Source: Bacteroidota bacterium
GTDB lineage: Bacteria; Bacteroidota; Bacteroidia; Chitinophagales; Chitinophagaceae
Reading direction: 5' to 3'
Length of the DNA: 6,181 nt
Assembly: GCA_023391015.1 (NCBI GenBank)
Contig: JAEWBT010000154.1
Span: 1-6,181 of the forward strand
Shown: positions 1-5,776 of the stretch, piece after piece
Layout of the letters: each line of letters starts with the position of its first letter
How positions within the stretch are numbered: position 1 is the first letter of the stretch
Program-made: the position numbers and the translations under genes
The notes under the pieces: generated by a model
What the model saw: the letters and a program-made list of their open reading frames with translations, nothing else
Told to the model about the DNA's origin: nothing
The model's database searches: none

Positions 1-1848
1 GTGTACGAAGGCGCGGTGGCGCCGTGGAAAGGCGAGAAAATGGGCCTTTGGAAAGACGATTTTGTGCGGCAGGGCGCGAAGATGGATTTCCCGGTGCACA
101 AGCCGGTGATGGACCTGACCCAAAAAGAATACGACCTGCTCTGGAACGGCGGCGGGCGCGTGCAGGGCATCAAGGACTTTTTCCAGATGGTATCGGAGAA
201 CCTGTACAAGATTCAATACCGGATTATGCAGGCCCGCTACCGCGGACGTACGCTGTGCCCCGATTGCGGCGGCTCGCGGCTGCGTAAGGAAGCCCTGTAT
301 GTAAAAATAAGCGGTGCGACGATTGCCGATCTTTTGAAAATGCCGGTAACGGATCTGGCCGATTGGTTCCAAAACATCCAGCTTTCTGAAGCGGAACAAC
401 AGATTGCCAAGCGCATTCTGATTGAAATCAACCAACGCCTCAAAACACTGCTGGATGTGGGCCTCGGCTACCTCACGCTGAACCGGACGGCCAACACGCT
501 GAGCGGCGGGGAAAGCCAGCGCATTCAGCTGACGAAGTTTCTCGGAAGCAACCTCACCGACTCGCTGTACATTCTGGACGAGCCGAGCATTGGGCTGCAC
601 CCGCGCGACACCGCCCGGCTCATTGGCGTGCTCAAAAACCTGCGCGATTTGGGCAACACCGTAGTGGTGGTGGAGCATGACGAGATGATGATGCGCGAAG
701 CCGACCACATCATTGACATGGGTCCGCTGGCTTCCTACCTCGGCGGCGAAGTGGTGGCCGAAGGCGATTACGACGCGATTGTTACAAACCCGAAAAGCCT
801 TACCGGACAGTACCTTTCCGGTGCGTTGGAGATTGAGGTTCCCAAAAAGAAGCGGAAGGCGAAGGGCGCGTTGCACTTAGAGGGCGCGCGGCAGCACAAC
901 CTCAAAGACATTACGGTGGACATTCCGCTGGGCGTTTTGACGGTGGTTTCCGGAATTTCCGGCAGCGGGAAAACGACCCTGATTAAATGCACCTTGTTTC
1001 CGGCCCTGCAAAAGCATTTTGGCACCGGCACCGACAAGCCCGGCCTGCACCGCGCCCTGACCGGCGATATTGGATTGATTGACGGCGTAGAGCTGGTGGA
1101 CCAAAACCCGATTGGCAAGTCGTCGCGCTCCAACCCGGTGACGTACGTGAAGGCGTGGGACGAAATCCGGAAATTGTTTGAAAAGCAGCCGCTGGCGAAG
1201 ATGCGCGGCTACGAAGGCAAGCACTTTTCTTTTAACACCGACGGCGGCCGCTGCGATACCTGCAAGGGCGAGGGCGAGGTGGTGGTGGAAATGCAGTTTC
1301 TGGCCGACGTGCACCTCTTGTGCGAAAGCTGCAAGGGCCGCCGCTTTAAAGACGAGGTGCTGGAAGTAACCTACGGCACCAAAAACGTTTTTGACGTGCT
1401 GGAGATGAGCGTGGACGAAGCCTTGGAATTTTTCCGGGATGAAAAGAAAATCGTAAAGGCGTTGAAGCCGCTTTCCGATGTGGGGCTGGGCTATATCAAG
1501 CTGGGGCAAAGCTCCGACACGCTTTCGGGTGGCGAGGCGCAGCGCGTAAAGCTGGCGACTTTCCTGGGGCAGGGCGCTAGCAAGCAAAAAGTGCTGTTCA
1601 TCTTTGACGAGCCAACGACCGGCCTGCACTTCAACGACATTAAAAAGCTCCTGCAATCCTTTAACGCCCTCATTGACGAAGGCCACAGCATCCTGGTGAT
1701 CGAGCACAACACCGACGTGATTAAATCCGCCGACTGGGTGATTGACCTTGGTCCGGAAGGCGGCGAAGGCGGCGGGTATTTGATTTACGAAGGTGCGCCG
1801 GAAGGAATGAAGGATGTAAAGGAAAGCGCTACGGGCGGGTATTTGTAG
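1..1848 (+). CDS. uvrA: UvrA-family excinuclease ABC subunit A, C-terminal part (5'-truncated by window edge)
   Basis: DNA-damage recognition ATPase of nucleotide excision repair; UvrA dimers load UvrB on lesions in the cytoplasm. The visible 615 residues compare with roughly 930-950 for full UvrA, so the first Walker A and part of the first zinc module lie upstream, and the GTG at position 1 is not the real start. In order: a CPDC pair (C86/C89), probably the second half of zinc finger 1; ABC signature LSGGESQR (167-174); Walker B ILDEPSIGLH (191-200) with switch His226; a basic linker near 281-288; second Walker A GISGSGKTT (318-326); a C418-x2-C421-x19-C441-x2-C444 zinc finger; second signature LSGGEAQR (508-515); Walker B with DEPTTGLH (536-543); His568. 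All visible catalytic motifs are intact. Bacteroidetes often carry UvrA paralogues, including drug-resistance-type UvrA2, so whether this is the housekeeping copy is not settled. The stop (TAG) is 40 bp before hicB. Confidence 0.93.
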   Translation: MYEGAVAPWKGEKMGLWKDDFVRQGAKMDFPVHKPVMDLTQKEYDLLWNGGGRVQGIKDFFQMVSENLYKIQYRIMQARYRGRTLCPDCGGSRLRKEALYVKISGATIADLLKMPVTDLADWFQNIQLSEAEQQIAKRILIEINQRLKTLLDVGLGYLTLNRTANTLSGGESQRIQLTKFLGSNLTDSLYILDEPSIGLHPRDTARLIGVLKNLRDLGNTVVVVEHDEMMMREADHIIDMGPLASYLGGEVVAEGDYDAIVTNPKSLTGQYLSGALEIEVPKKKRKAKGALHLEGARQHNLKDITVDIPLGVLTVVSGISGSGKTTLIKCTLFPALQKHFGTGTDKPGLHRALTGDIGLIDGVELVDQNPIGKSSRSNPVTYVKAWDEIRKLFEKQPLAKMRGYEGKHFSFNTDGGRCDTCKGEGEVVVEMQFLADVHLLCESCKGRRFKDEVLEVTYGTKNVFDVLEMSVDEALEFFRDEKKIVKALKPLSDVGLGYIKLGQSSDTLSGGEAQRVKLATFLGQGASKQKVLFIFDEPTTGLHFNDIKKLLQSFNALIDEGHSILVIEHNTDVIKSADWVIDLGPEGGEGGGYLIYEGAPEGMKDVKESATGGYL

Positions 1849-1888
1849 GAGCGAAGAATTCTTTTATAAGAAGTAATATTGCAGAACT

Positions 1889-2266
1889 ATGCTGCACAAT
1901 TTTGAAAACCTGAAGGTGGACCAAGCCCAAAAGAAAATAGTTGGGCAGGTTTTGGGCCTTTACTGCATAGACAAGCATACCAGGCAGCATATTGTGTATT
2001 GCCCTTCTTTAGAAATTTCCGGCTATGGCGACACCAAGGAGAAAGCAATAGAGATGTTTAATTTCTCCATTAATGAGTTTCTCAAATTTCTGGTAGAAAG
2101 CAAAGCGGAAATCATACAAAGCGAACTCACAAAACTGGGCTGGAAACCCGATAAGTATTTCCGGAAAGAGTTCTCAAAAGCACCGATAGACGAGGCCAGC
2201 GTGTTGCAAGAACTTAATGCCGAACCAGACAGCGTAGAGCGTGTTAACCTTGCCTTGGCGGCCTGA
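1889..2266 (+). CDS. hicB: HicB-like antitoxin of a type II toxin-antitoxin pair
   Basis: Predicted antitoxin that binds and neutralises the product of the next gene, and probably represses its own operon. The 125-residue protein has the HicB degraded RNase-H-like pattern: a strand ending in HIVYCPSLEISGYGDT (34-49), then a helix KEKAIEMFNFSINEFLKF (50-67). This corresponds to the family pattern of a CP-x-L strand, a G-D-T turn and an E-A-rich helix. The C-terminal part (about 70-125) is charged and shows no clear helix-turn-helix or ribbon-helix-helix motif, so DNA binding is not demonstrated. It ends in TGATG, overlapping the next gene by one base, which implies translational coupling. Base composition is visibly more AT-rich than uvrA upstream, as expected for a mobile TA cassette. 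The family call rests on the pattern plus the HicA-like neighbour. Confidence 0.75.
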   Translation: MLHNFENLKVDQAQKKIVGQVLGLYCIDKHTRQHIVYCPSLEISGYGDTKEKAIEMFNFSINEFLKFLVESKAEIIQSELTKLGWKPDKYFRKEFSKAPIDEASVLQELNAEPDSVERVNLALAA

Positions 2267-2496
2267 TGGCTTACAAACCATTACCAACCAAGTGTTGGGA
2301 AGCTTTTCTGCGCTCTAAAGGTTACGCTTACAGCCGCACAGCCGCCAGCCACGACCAGTGGACGAAGAAAGGCTCTCGCACCATTCCGGTTTGGGGCAAT
2401 GAAAAGGAAATTCCGGCGCTTCACCTCAAGACCAGCTGCCGGACGATGGGCTGTAATTTGGAGGAGGTATATGAATGGGCGGCGAAAAATTGTTAG
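2266..2496 (+). CDS. hicA: HicA-like mRNA-interferase toxin
   Basis: Predicted small ribosome-independent mRNA interferase (YcfA/HicA family, double-stranded RNA-binding-like fold). The 76 residues match the family's small size and layout: an N-terminal helix CWEAFLRSKGY (10-20), then a strand and turn ASHDQWTKKGSRTIPVW (27-43) with His29 in the position of the catalytic histidine of the canonical G-S-H-H motif. A C-terminal helical part (49-74) takes the place of the usual L-R-x-I-x-K-x-x-G segment, here LHLKTSCRTMGCNLEEVYEW (53-72). The second motif histidine is replaced (SHDQW rather than SHH), so this is a divergent branch. Its ATG shares one base with the hicB TGA, so both proteins are probably made from one transcript by reinitiation. 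Order is antitoxin-toxin, the reverse of the classical hicAB arrangement. Activity is inferred, not shown. Confidence 0.75.
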   Translation: MAYKPLPTKCWEAFLRSKGYAYSRTAASHDQWTKKGSRTIPVWGNEKEIPALHLKTSCRTMGCNLEEVYEWAAKNC

Positions 2497-2572
2497 AGAT
2501 GTGCTAGGCGTATTTCTAAACTTCCCCAACAGAGAATATTTCCGGAAAATCCCCCTCCCCCGGCACACAATT

Positions 2573-2616
2573 AGAAACGCTCTTCCGGAAATCTCCTCCA
2601 TGAAAAAAGCGTTTCT
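2573..2616 (+). promoter_or_regulatory. Inverted repeat enclosing the start codon of the small exported-peptide gene
   Basis: AGAAACGCT at 2573-2581 and its exact reverse complement AGCGTTTCT at 2608-2616 would form a 9-bp stem. The 26-base loop contains a TTCCGGAA copy (2583-2590) and the ATG at 2600. In RNA this would place the initiation region in a loop, which could modulate translation. The pairing is seen directly; the regulatory role is inference, and a chance occurrence is possible. Confidence 0.3.
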
Positions 2617-2782
2617 TTTCCTCCTGCTGGCTGCTGCCGTTTCCGCAACGGCCTTTGCCCAAACGAAGCCGAAAAAGCGCCCGGCCCCACCGCCGCCGAT
2701 TGTACTCCACAAAGACCTGAAATTTCCGGAACCGCTGTTTAGCGATGTGGCATTTGACACCAAAAACCTGACTTTTGATTGA
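2600..2782 (+). CDS. Small exported proline-rich peptide, function unknown
   Basis: A 60-residue reading frame whose start is set by a textbook Sec signal peptide: MKK, then a hydrophobic core AFLFLLLAAAVSATAFA (4-20), with likely signal peptidase I cleavage at AFA|Q (20/21). The frame is open upstream to an ATG at 2399, but that longer version would bury the signal peptide and overlap hicA, so 2600 is preferred. The mature part would be only about 40 residues: a basic KPKKR segment (23-27), a proline stretch PAPPPP (28-33) and an acidic/aromatic tail rich in F and D. There is no cysteine, so it is not a lipoprotein. I do not recognise a family. No Shine-Dalgarno is present; the bases before ATG are pyrimidine-rich. 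A nine-base inverted repeat flanks the start codon. It stands alone between the TA pair and the nir operon. It could instead be the N-terminal remnant of a larger exported protein. Confidence 0.6.
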   Translation: MKKAFLFLLLAAAVSATAFAQTKPKKRPAPPPPIVLHKDLKFPEPLFSDVAFDTKNLTFD

Positions 2783-2829
2783 ATCAATAATATCTCCCAG
2801 CCGAAGCTGCTTTCGGGACCGCCGATGCT

Positions 2830-2866
2830 AAGCCGGTAGCAGCAATTTCCGGAAATTTTCCGGCTT
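2830..2866 (+). repeat. Nested palindrome: 7-bp stem around a 14-bp perfect palindrome
   Basis: AAGCCGG (2830-2836) pairs exactly with CCGGCTT (2860-2866). Inside lies the perfect palindrome AATTTCCGGAAATT (2844-2857). It starts 48 bases after the stop of the small exported-peptide gene and is followed by TAAAAT rather than a clean T-run, so it is at best a weak terminator. A second overlapping option pairs GCTGCT (2806-2811) with AGCAGC (2838-2843), so alternative folds are possible. It may be a transcription-end structure or an operator. Confidence 0.35.
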
Positions 2867-3028
2867 TAAAATACAGCAGCTGGCCTCGATGCATGAAAAA
2901 GCGTTTAAATATATGCCTCTTTGCTTTCGGGCAGACCGGGCATGGGCAGTTGTGTGCCTGAATTCCGGGAATCGCGTTGTTCTTCCCGATAGGCACCCCT
3001 TAAAAGCTACCCAGAATCATGAAAAAAG

Positions 3029-3042
3029 CTGACAAATATCAT
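3029..3042. promoter_or_regulatory. Possible Crp/Fnr-family operator upstream of nirK
   Basis: CTGACAAATATCAT matches the Fnr/DNR-type dyad TTGAT-N4-ATCAA at 7 of 10 defined positions, with the TGA...TCA core intact. It lies about 107 bases before the nirK ATG. Nitrite reductase genes are commonly controlled by Crp/Fnr-family NO or oxygen sensors, which makes the site plausible, but degenerate dyads like this also arise by chance in AT-rich DNA. Confidence 0.22.
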
Positions 3043-3094
3043 TTTCCGGGAAGCTTTACAAGGCCAATTTTACATCGTAATAAAAGCAACACAA

Positions 3095-3102
3095 TACTTT
3101 TA
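3095..3102 (+). promoter_or_regulatory. Weak candidate -7 element for the nir operon
   Basis: TACTTTTA matches the Bacteroidetes -7 consensus TAnnTTTG except for the last base. The expected -33 TTTG is missing; only TTTT lies a few bases too far upstream (3068-3071). If real, transcription would begin near 3107, leaving an AT-rich leader of about 40 bases. Absence of a -33 box would fit an activator-dependent promoter, but this is inference. Confidence 0.18.
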
Positions 3103-3149
3103 TTCGCAAGAACCTTTTAAAACATTTTTCTTCTTTAATCCGCAACACC

Positions 3150-4268
3150 ATGATGCGCCTCAAAATGCCCTCCTTTCTCCAACAGGCCACCTGCGCTGCG
3201 GCGCTCGTAGCCGCCGGACTGTTCGCTTCCTGTACGCCCGGAAGCACCGGCAACGCCGGCAACAAAGCCGGTGATGACAAAACCTTTGCCCGCCACTGGC
3301 CCGACACCGTGCTGACCGGTGAAGTAGTGGCTGAGATGACTGCACCGCCCCTGGTGCCCAAGCCACTGACCTACACTTCACCCAAGCGGGTGAAGGTGAC
3401 CATGGAAGTGATTGAAAAGGTTATGAAAATCTCCGACAACACCGAATACACTTTCTGGACCTTCGGCGGCACTGTTCCCGGTAGCTTTCTTCGCGTTCGC
3501 GAAGGCGATATGGTAGAGTTTACCCTCAAGAACGCTGCCGACAGCAAAGTTTCTCACAACATCGACCTGCACGCGGTAAACGGCCCCGGCGGCGGTGCCG
3601 AAGCCACCAACGTAGCACCCGGTCAGAGCGCCACTTTCCACTTCCGCGCGCTCAACCCCGGTCTGTATGTCTATCACTGCGCGACTGGTCCGGTGGGCAT
3701 GCACATCGCCAACGGTATGTATGGTCTGATCCTCGTAGAGCCTGCTGCCGGCCTGCCGAAAGTGGATCGCGAGTACTACGTGATGCAGGGCGATTTCTAT
3801 ACCAAAGGCAAGTTTGAAGCGCCGGGCCTGCAGGAGTTCGACGAACAGAAAGCTATTGACGAAAACCCGACTTACGTACTGTTCAACGGTCGCGTACGCG
3901 CCAATACCGGCAAAAATGCGCTCCAGGCCAATGTGGGCGAAACCGTCCGGCTGTATGTAGGCAACGGTGGACCGAACCTCACTTCTTCTTTTCACGTCAT
4001 CGGCGAAATCTTTGACCGCGTGTATGTTGAAGGTGGAAGTTCTATCAACCACAACGTTCAAACCACTACCATTCCGGCCGGCGGCTCTGCCATCGTGGAT
4101 ATGCACGTAGAAGTGCCCGGCACCCTCAATATTGTGGACCACGCCCTGTACCGGACCTTCCATAAAGGCGCTCTGGCTCAGATCAAGGTGAGCGGCGCGG
4201 AAAACCCGGATGTTTTCCACAAAGTGAAAGAGCAGCCCGTGAAGAGCAATGCCGGGGGTGTCTATTAA
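3150..4268 (+). CDS. nirK: Copper-containing nitrite reductase, class II (AniA-like), lipoprotein
   Basis: Reduces nitrite to nitric oxide outside the inner membrane in denitrification. The 372 residues form two cupredoxin domains (about 75-200 and 205-350) after a lipoprotein-type signal peptide with LFASC (24-28), lipidation at Cys28, and a Gly/Asn/Lys-rich tether (30-45). Copper ligands align with Alcaligenes NirK: type 1 His136, Cys177, His185, Met190; type 2 His141, His176, His331; catalytic Asp139 and His282. The motifs CATGPVGMHIANGMYG (177-192) and SFHVIGEIFD (280-289) are those of the Neisseria AniA branch, with the type 1 loop one residue shorter than class I enzymes. No Shine-Dalgarno is visible; ATGATG gives two possible starts, 3150 or 3153. 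It is first in an operon, 26 bp ahead of the nirV-like gene. There is no C-terminal cytochrome or extra cupredoxin domain. Confidence 0.96.
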   Translation: MMRLKMPSFLQQATCAAALVAAGLFASCTPGSTGNAGNKAGDDKTFARHWPDTVLTGEVVAEMTAPPLVPKPLTYTSPKRVKVTMEVIEKVMKISDNTEYTFWTFGGTVPGSFLRVREGDMVEFTLKNAADSKVSHNIDLHAVNGPGGGAEATNVAPGQSATFHFRALNPGLYVYHCATGPVGMHIANGMYGLILVEPAAGLPKVDREYYVMQGDFYTKGKFEAPGLQEFDEQKAIDENPTYVLFNGRVRANTGKNALQANVGETVRLYVGNGGPNLTSSFHVIGEIFDRVYVEGGSSINHNVQTTTIPAGGSAIVDMHVEVPGTLNIVDHALYRTFHKGALAQIKVSGAENPDVFHKVKEQPVKSNAGGVY

Positions 4269-4294
4269 TTAAACTCTAAAACCACACAGCAGCT

Positions 4295-5161
4295 ATGGCT
4301 ATCCGTTCCAGGTCCGAAGGTTTTCCTTCAGCTTTCTCTCCCAGGTGTTGGAAACAATCCTTCGGCCTGGTGCGGATATGGGCGCTGTGGCTGTGCCTGC
4401 TGGCGCTTCCTGTCTTCGCACAGGGCACTGATAAAGTTCCGGGTCGGCTGGCCACTGCCAAGAAAATGGTAATCGTGCCCTCTGGCTCTTACCAGCCTTT
4501 TCTTAAACGGGAAATCAACAAACCGATTCAGGTCAAAGGGTTCCGAATGGATGAAACCCCGGTTACCAATGCCGAGTTTCTGGAGTTTGTGAAAGCCAAC
4601 CCGCAATGGCAGAAAAGCCGTGTCAATCCGCTCTTCGCCGATCAGAACTACCTCAACCACTGGAAAGGCGATGTGGAAATCGGTCCCGGCAAATACAATA
4701 ATCCGCAGTCGCCGGTGGTGAATGTGAGTTGGTTTGCCGCCCGTGCCTACGCCGCCTGGGCCGGAAAGCGCCTTCCAAAAGTGCCCGAATGGGAGCTGGC
4801 CGGAAATGGCCGCCCCGAAAACCTGGGCAACAAAAAACTGATTGCCTATATCCTCGAATGGTATAGCAAGCCCAACCCCGCCCAACTGCCCACCATAAAA
4901 AGCACGTTCCGGAACCAATACGGCCTCTGGGATATGCACGGACTGGTGTGGGAATGGGTGTTTGATTTCAACAGCTTCGTCAGCTCCGGCGATTCGCGGG
5001 GCAGCACCAGCGATGAAGCCCAGCTTTTTTGCGCCGCCGGCTCGCTGGGTGTTCAAAACAAAGAAGACTATGCCGGCTTTCTGCGCTTTAGTTATCGCGG
5101 CAGCCTCAAAGGGAAATATTGTATTCCCAACCTCGGCTTTCGCTGCGTCAAAGACCTTTAA
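4295..5161 (+). CDS. nirV: NirV-like accessory protein, formylglycine-generating-enzyme (SUMF1) fold without catalytic cysteines
   Basis: A 288-residue exported protein of the FGE-sulfatase/SUMF1 fold. A long N-region (1-27) precedes a hydrophobic core IWALWLCLLALPVFA (28-42) with probable cleavage at FA|QG; a GTG at 4370 (V26) is an alternative start. Fold landmarks: MVIVPSGSYQ (58-67), MDETPVTNAEFLEFV (85-99), PVVNVSWFAARAYAAWAGKRLPKVPEWELA (140-169, described by landmarks N143, W146, R159, P161, E165), GLWDMHGLVWEWVFD (210-224) and the closing NLGFRC (279-284). True FGEs carry two copper-binding catalytic cysteines after the GGS motif; here the aligned AGSLGV and DYAGF segments have Val253 and Ala260, so the oxidase activity is probably absent. 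Cys246, Cys276 and Cys284 remain. NirV proteins are known neighbours of nirK, role unproven. It overlaps the sco gene by one base (TAATG). Confidence 0.82.
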   Translation: MAIRSRSEGFPSAFSPRCWKQSFGLVRIWALWLCLLALPVFAQGTDKVPGRLATAKKMVIVPSGSYQPFLKREINKPIQVKGFRMDETPVTNAEFLEFVKANPQWQKSRVNPLFADQNYLNHWKGDVEIGPGKYNNPQSPVVNVSWFAARAYAAWAGKRLPKVPEWELAGNGRPENLGNKKLIAYILEWYSKPNPAQLPTIKSTFRNQYGLWDMHGLVWEWVFDFNSFVSSGDSRGSTSDEAQLFCAAGSLGVQNKEDYAGFLRFSYRGSLKGKYCIPNLGFRCVKDL

Positions 5162-5775
5162 TGATGAAAAACATTTTTTTCGGGCTCCTCGTCCTTCCGT
5201 TTTCCCTGCTTTCCTGCCAGGCTGATGCCGACAAGAATGCAGCGCCCCAGCCGCAGACGGTTCATGTAGCGCCGCAGCCTTCTGAAGCCGAAATGGCCCA
5301 AAGCCTGTACCAGCTGCCCGATACGTTCCGGAATCAAGACAACCGGCCGATGCTGCTGTCCGATTTTAAAGGCAAGCCCACAGTCATCTCTATGGAGTTC
5401 ACCTATTGTGGTTATGCCTGTCCGCGCCTCACTGCCGATATGCAGCAGATTGAAAAGCAACTGGGCACCGACGCCGACAAAGTACATTTTGTACTCGTCA
5501 GCTTTGATGTGGACCGCGATGTGCCCGAACGGCTGAAAGCGTATGCCGGAGAACAACAACTGGATAAAAATTTTACCCTGCTACATGGCAGCGAAGATGC
5601 GGTGCGCAACCTTGGCGTGCTGCTCGACATCCAGTTTGAAAAAGACGAAGACGGCAATTTTGCCCACGGCAATATCATTACCGTCCTCGATCCTTACGGC
5701 ATTATCCGCTACCGCAAAGAAGGGCTGGAACAAGACCATGTCCAAACCATTGCAGAAGTAAAGAAATTCCTGTAA
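5161..5775 (+). CDS. sco: SCO1/SenC-family copper-handling lipoprotein
   Basis: Thioredoxin-fold copper chaperone or thiol reductase, best known for assembling the CuA centre of cytochrome oxidase. The 204 residues begin with a lipoprotein signal peptide ending LLSC (Cys19), then a Pro/Ala/Gln-rich tether (20-45). The domain shows LLSDFKGKPTVISMEFTYC (65-83), the copper-binding CGYAC motif (Cys83, Cys87) and the conserved distal His169 in AHGNI, so all three copper ligands are present. The start is 5161, in the one-base overlap with the nirV stop (TAATG), with ATG at 5164 equally possible; a longer in-frame start at 5119 would displace the signal peptide and overlap nirV, so it is rejected. 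Its position behind nirK and nirV suggests copper delivery or cysteine reduction for the nitrite reductase, though general respiratory copper handling cannot be excluded. A strong hairpin-T terminator follows directly. Confidence 0.93.
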   Translation: MMKNIFFGLLVLPFSLLSCQADADKNAAPQPQTVHVAPQPSEAEMAQSLYQLPDTFRNQDNRPMLLSDFKGKPTVISMEFTYCGYACPRLTADMQQIEKQLGTDADKVHFVLVSFDVDRDVPERLKAYAGEQQLDKNFTLLHGSEDAVRNLGVLLDIQFEKDEDGNFAHGNIITVLDPYGIIRYRKEGLEQDHVQTIAEVKKFL

Positions 5776-5776
5776 G

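Larger units (their letters stand above)
2540..2854. repeat. Cluster of five TTCCGGAA palindromic octamers
   Basis: Exact copies start at 2540, 2583, 2724 and 2847 within this span, all of the form TTCCGGAA, with a further partial copy (TTTTCCGGC) just after at 2856-2864; counting the antitoxin-gene copy at 2159 the local set is five exact copies. The same octamer also occurs at 948, 4907, 5326 and 6168. The span covers the leader, body and downstream flank of the small exported-peptide gene. The copies are too short and too self-symmetric to assign a strand. Function unknown: candidates are a genome-wide iterated palindrome, a methylation or restriction target, or a binding site for a dimeric protein. 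Confidence 0.6.
2783..3149. other. Non-coding interval upstream of the nitrite reductase operon
   Basis: About 367 bases without a convincing gene. It holds the nested palindrome near 2830-2866, three further TTCCGG hexamers (2858, 2963, 3044), and two short open frames beginning ATGAAAAA (2893, 22 codons; 3019, 33 codons) that look like chance or decayed starts. The last 130 bases before nirK are AT-rich, as expected for a promoter and leader. No TTG triplet occurs on the + strand from 3001 to the nirK start, so a canonical Bacteroidetes -33 TTTG element is absent there. No tRNA or recognised riboswitch was seen. Confidence 0.5.

Noticed and set aside
877..1707. 276-codon reading frame on the minus strand
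   Set aside because: Lies wholly antisense to uvrA, whose sense frame has full ABC and zinc-finger motifs; the translation shows no recognisable domain and is a codon-bias shadow.
1771..1845. 12-base direct repeat GGCGGGTATTTG at 1771 and 1834
   Set aside because: Both copies encode the Gly-Gly-Tyr-Leu pattern normal at the UvrA C-terminus; protein sequence and codon bias explain it.
1874..1881. TAATATTG as a -7 promoter element for hicBA
   Set aside because: A near match to TAnnTTTG, but the nearest upstream TTTG (1842-1845) is 28 bases away instead of about 19-21, and transcription would start at the start codon.
2399..2599. Longer upstream start for the small exported-peptide gene
   Set aside because: It would overlap hicA in another frame and bury an excellent signal peptide in mid-protein.
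2281..2787. 168-codon minus-strand frame over hicA and the small exported-peptide gene
   Set aside because: It covers two better-supported sense genes and shows no domain or start context.
2784..2996. 70-codon minus-strand frame in the interval before nirK
   Set aside because: It contains a CPCPVCPK stretch that could suggest metal binding, but there is no family match I recognise and the region is dominated by palindromic repeats.
2893..3120. Two short + strand frames starting ATGAAAAA (2893 and 3019)
   Set aside because: They encode 22 and 33 residues with no complete signal peptide or domain; the resemblance to the 2600 start is limited to the A-rich start and GCGTTT.
3378..4220. 280-codon reading frame on the minus strand
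   Set aside because: Antisense to nirK, whose copper ligands prove the sense frame; no independent motif.
5119..5160. Upstream start for the sco gene
   Set aside because: It would add 14 residues ahead of the lipoprotein signal and overlap nirV; the TAATG overlap start at 5161 fits better.
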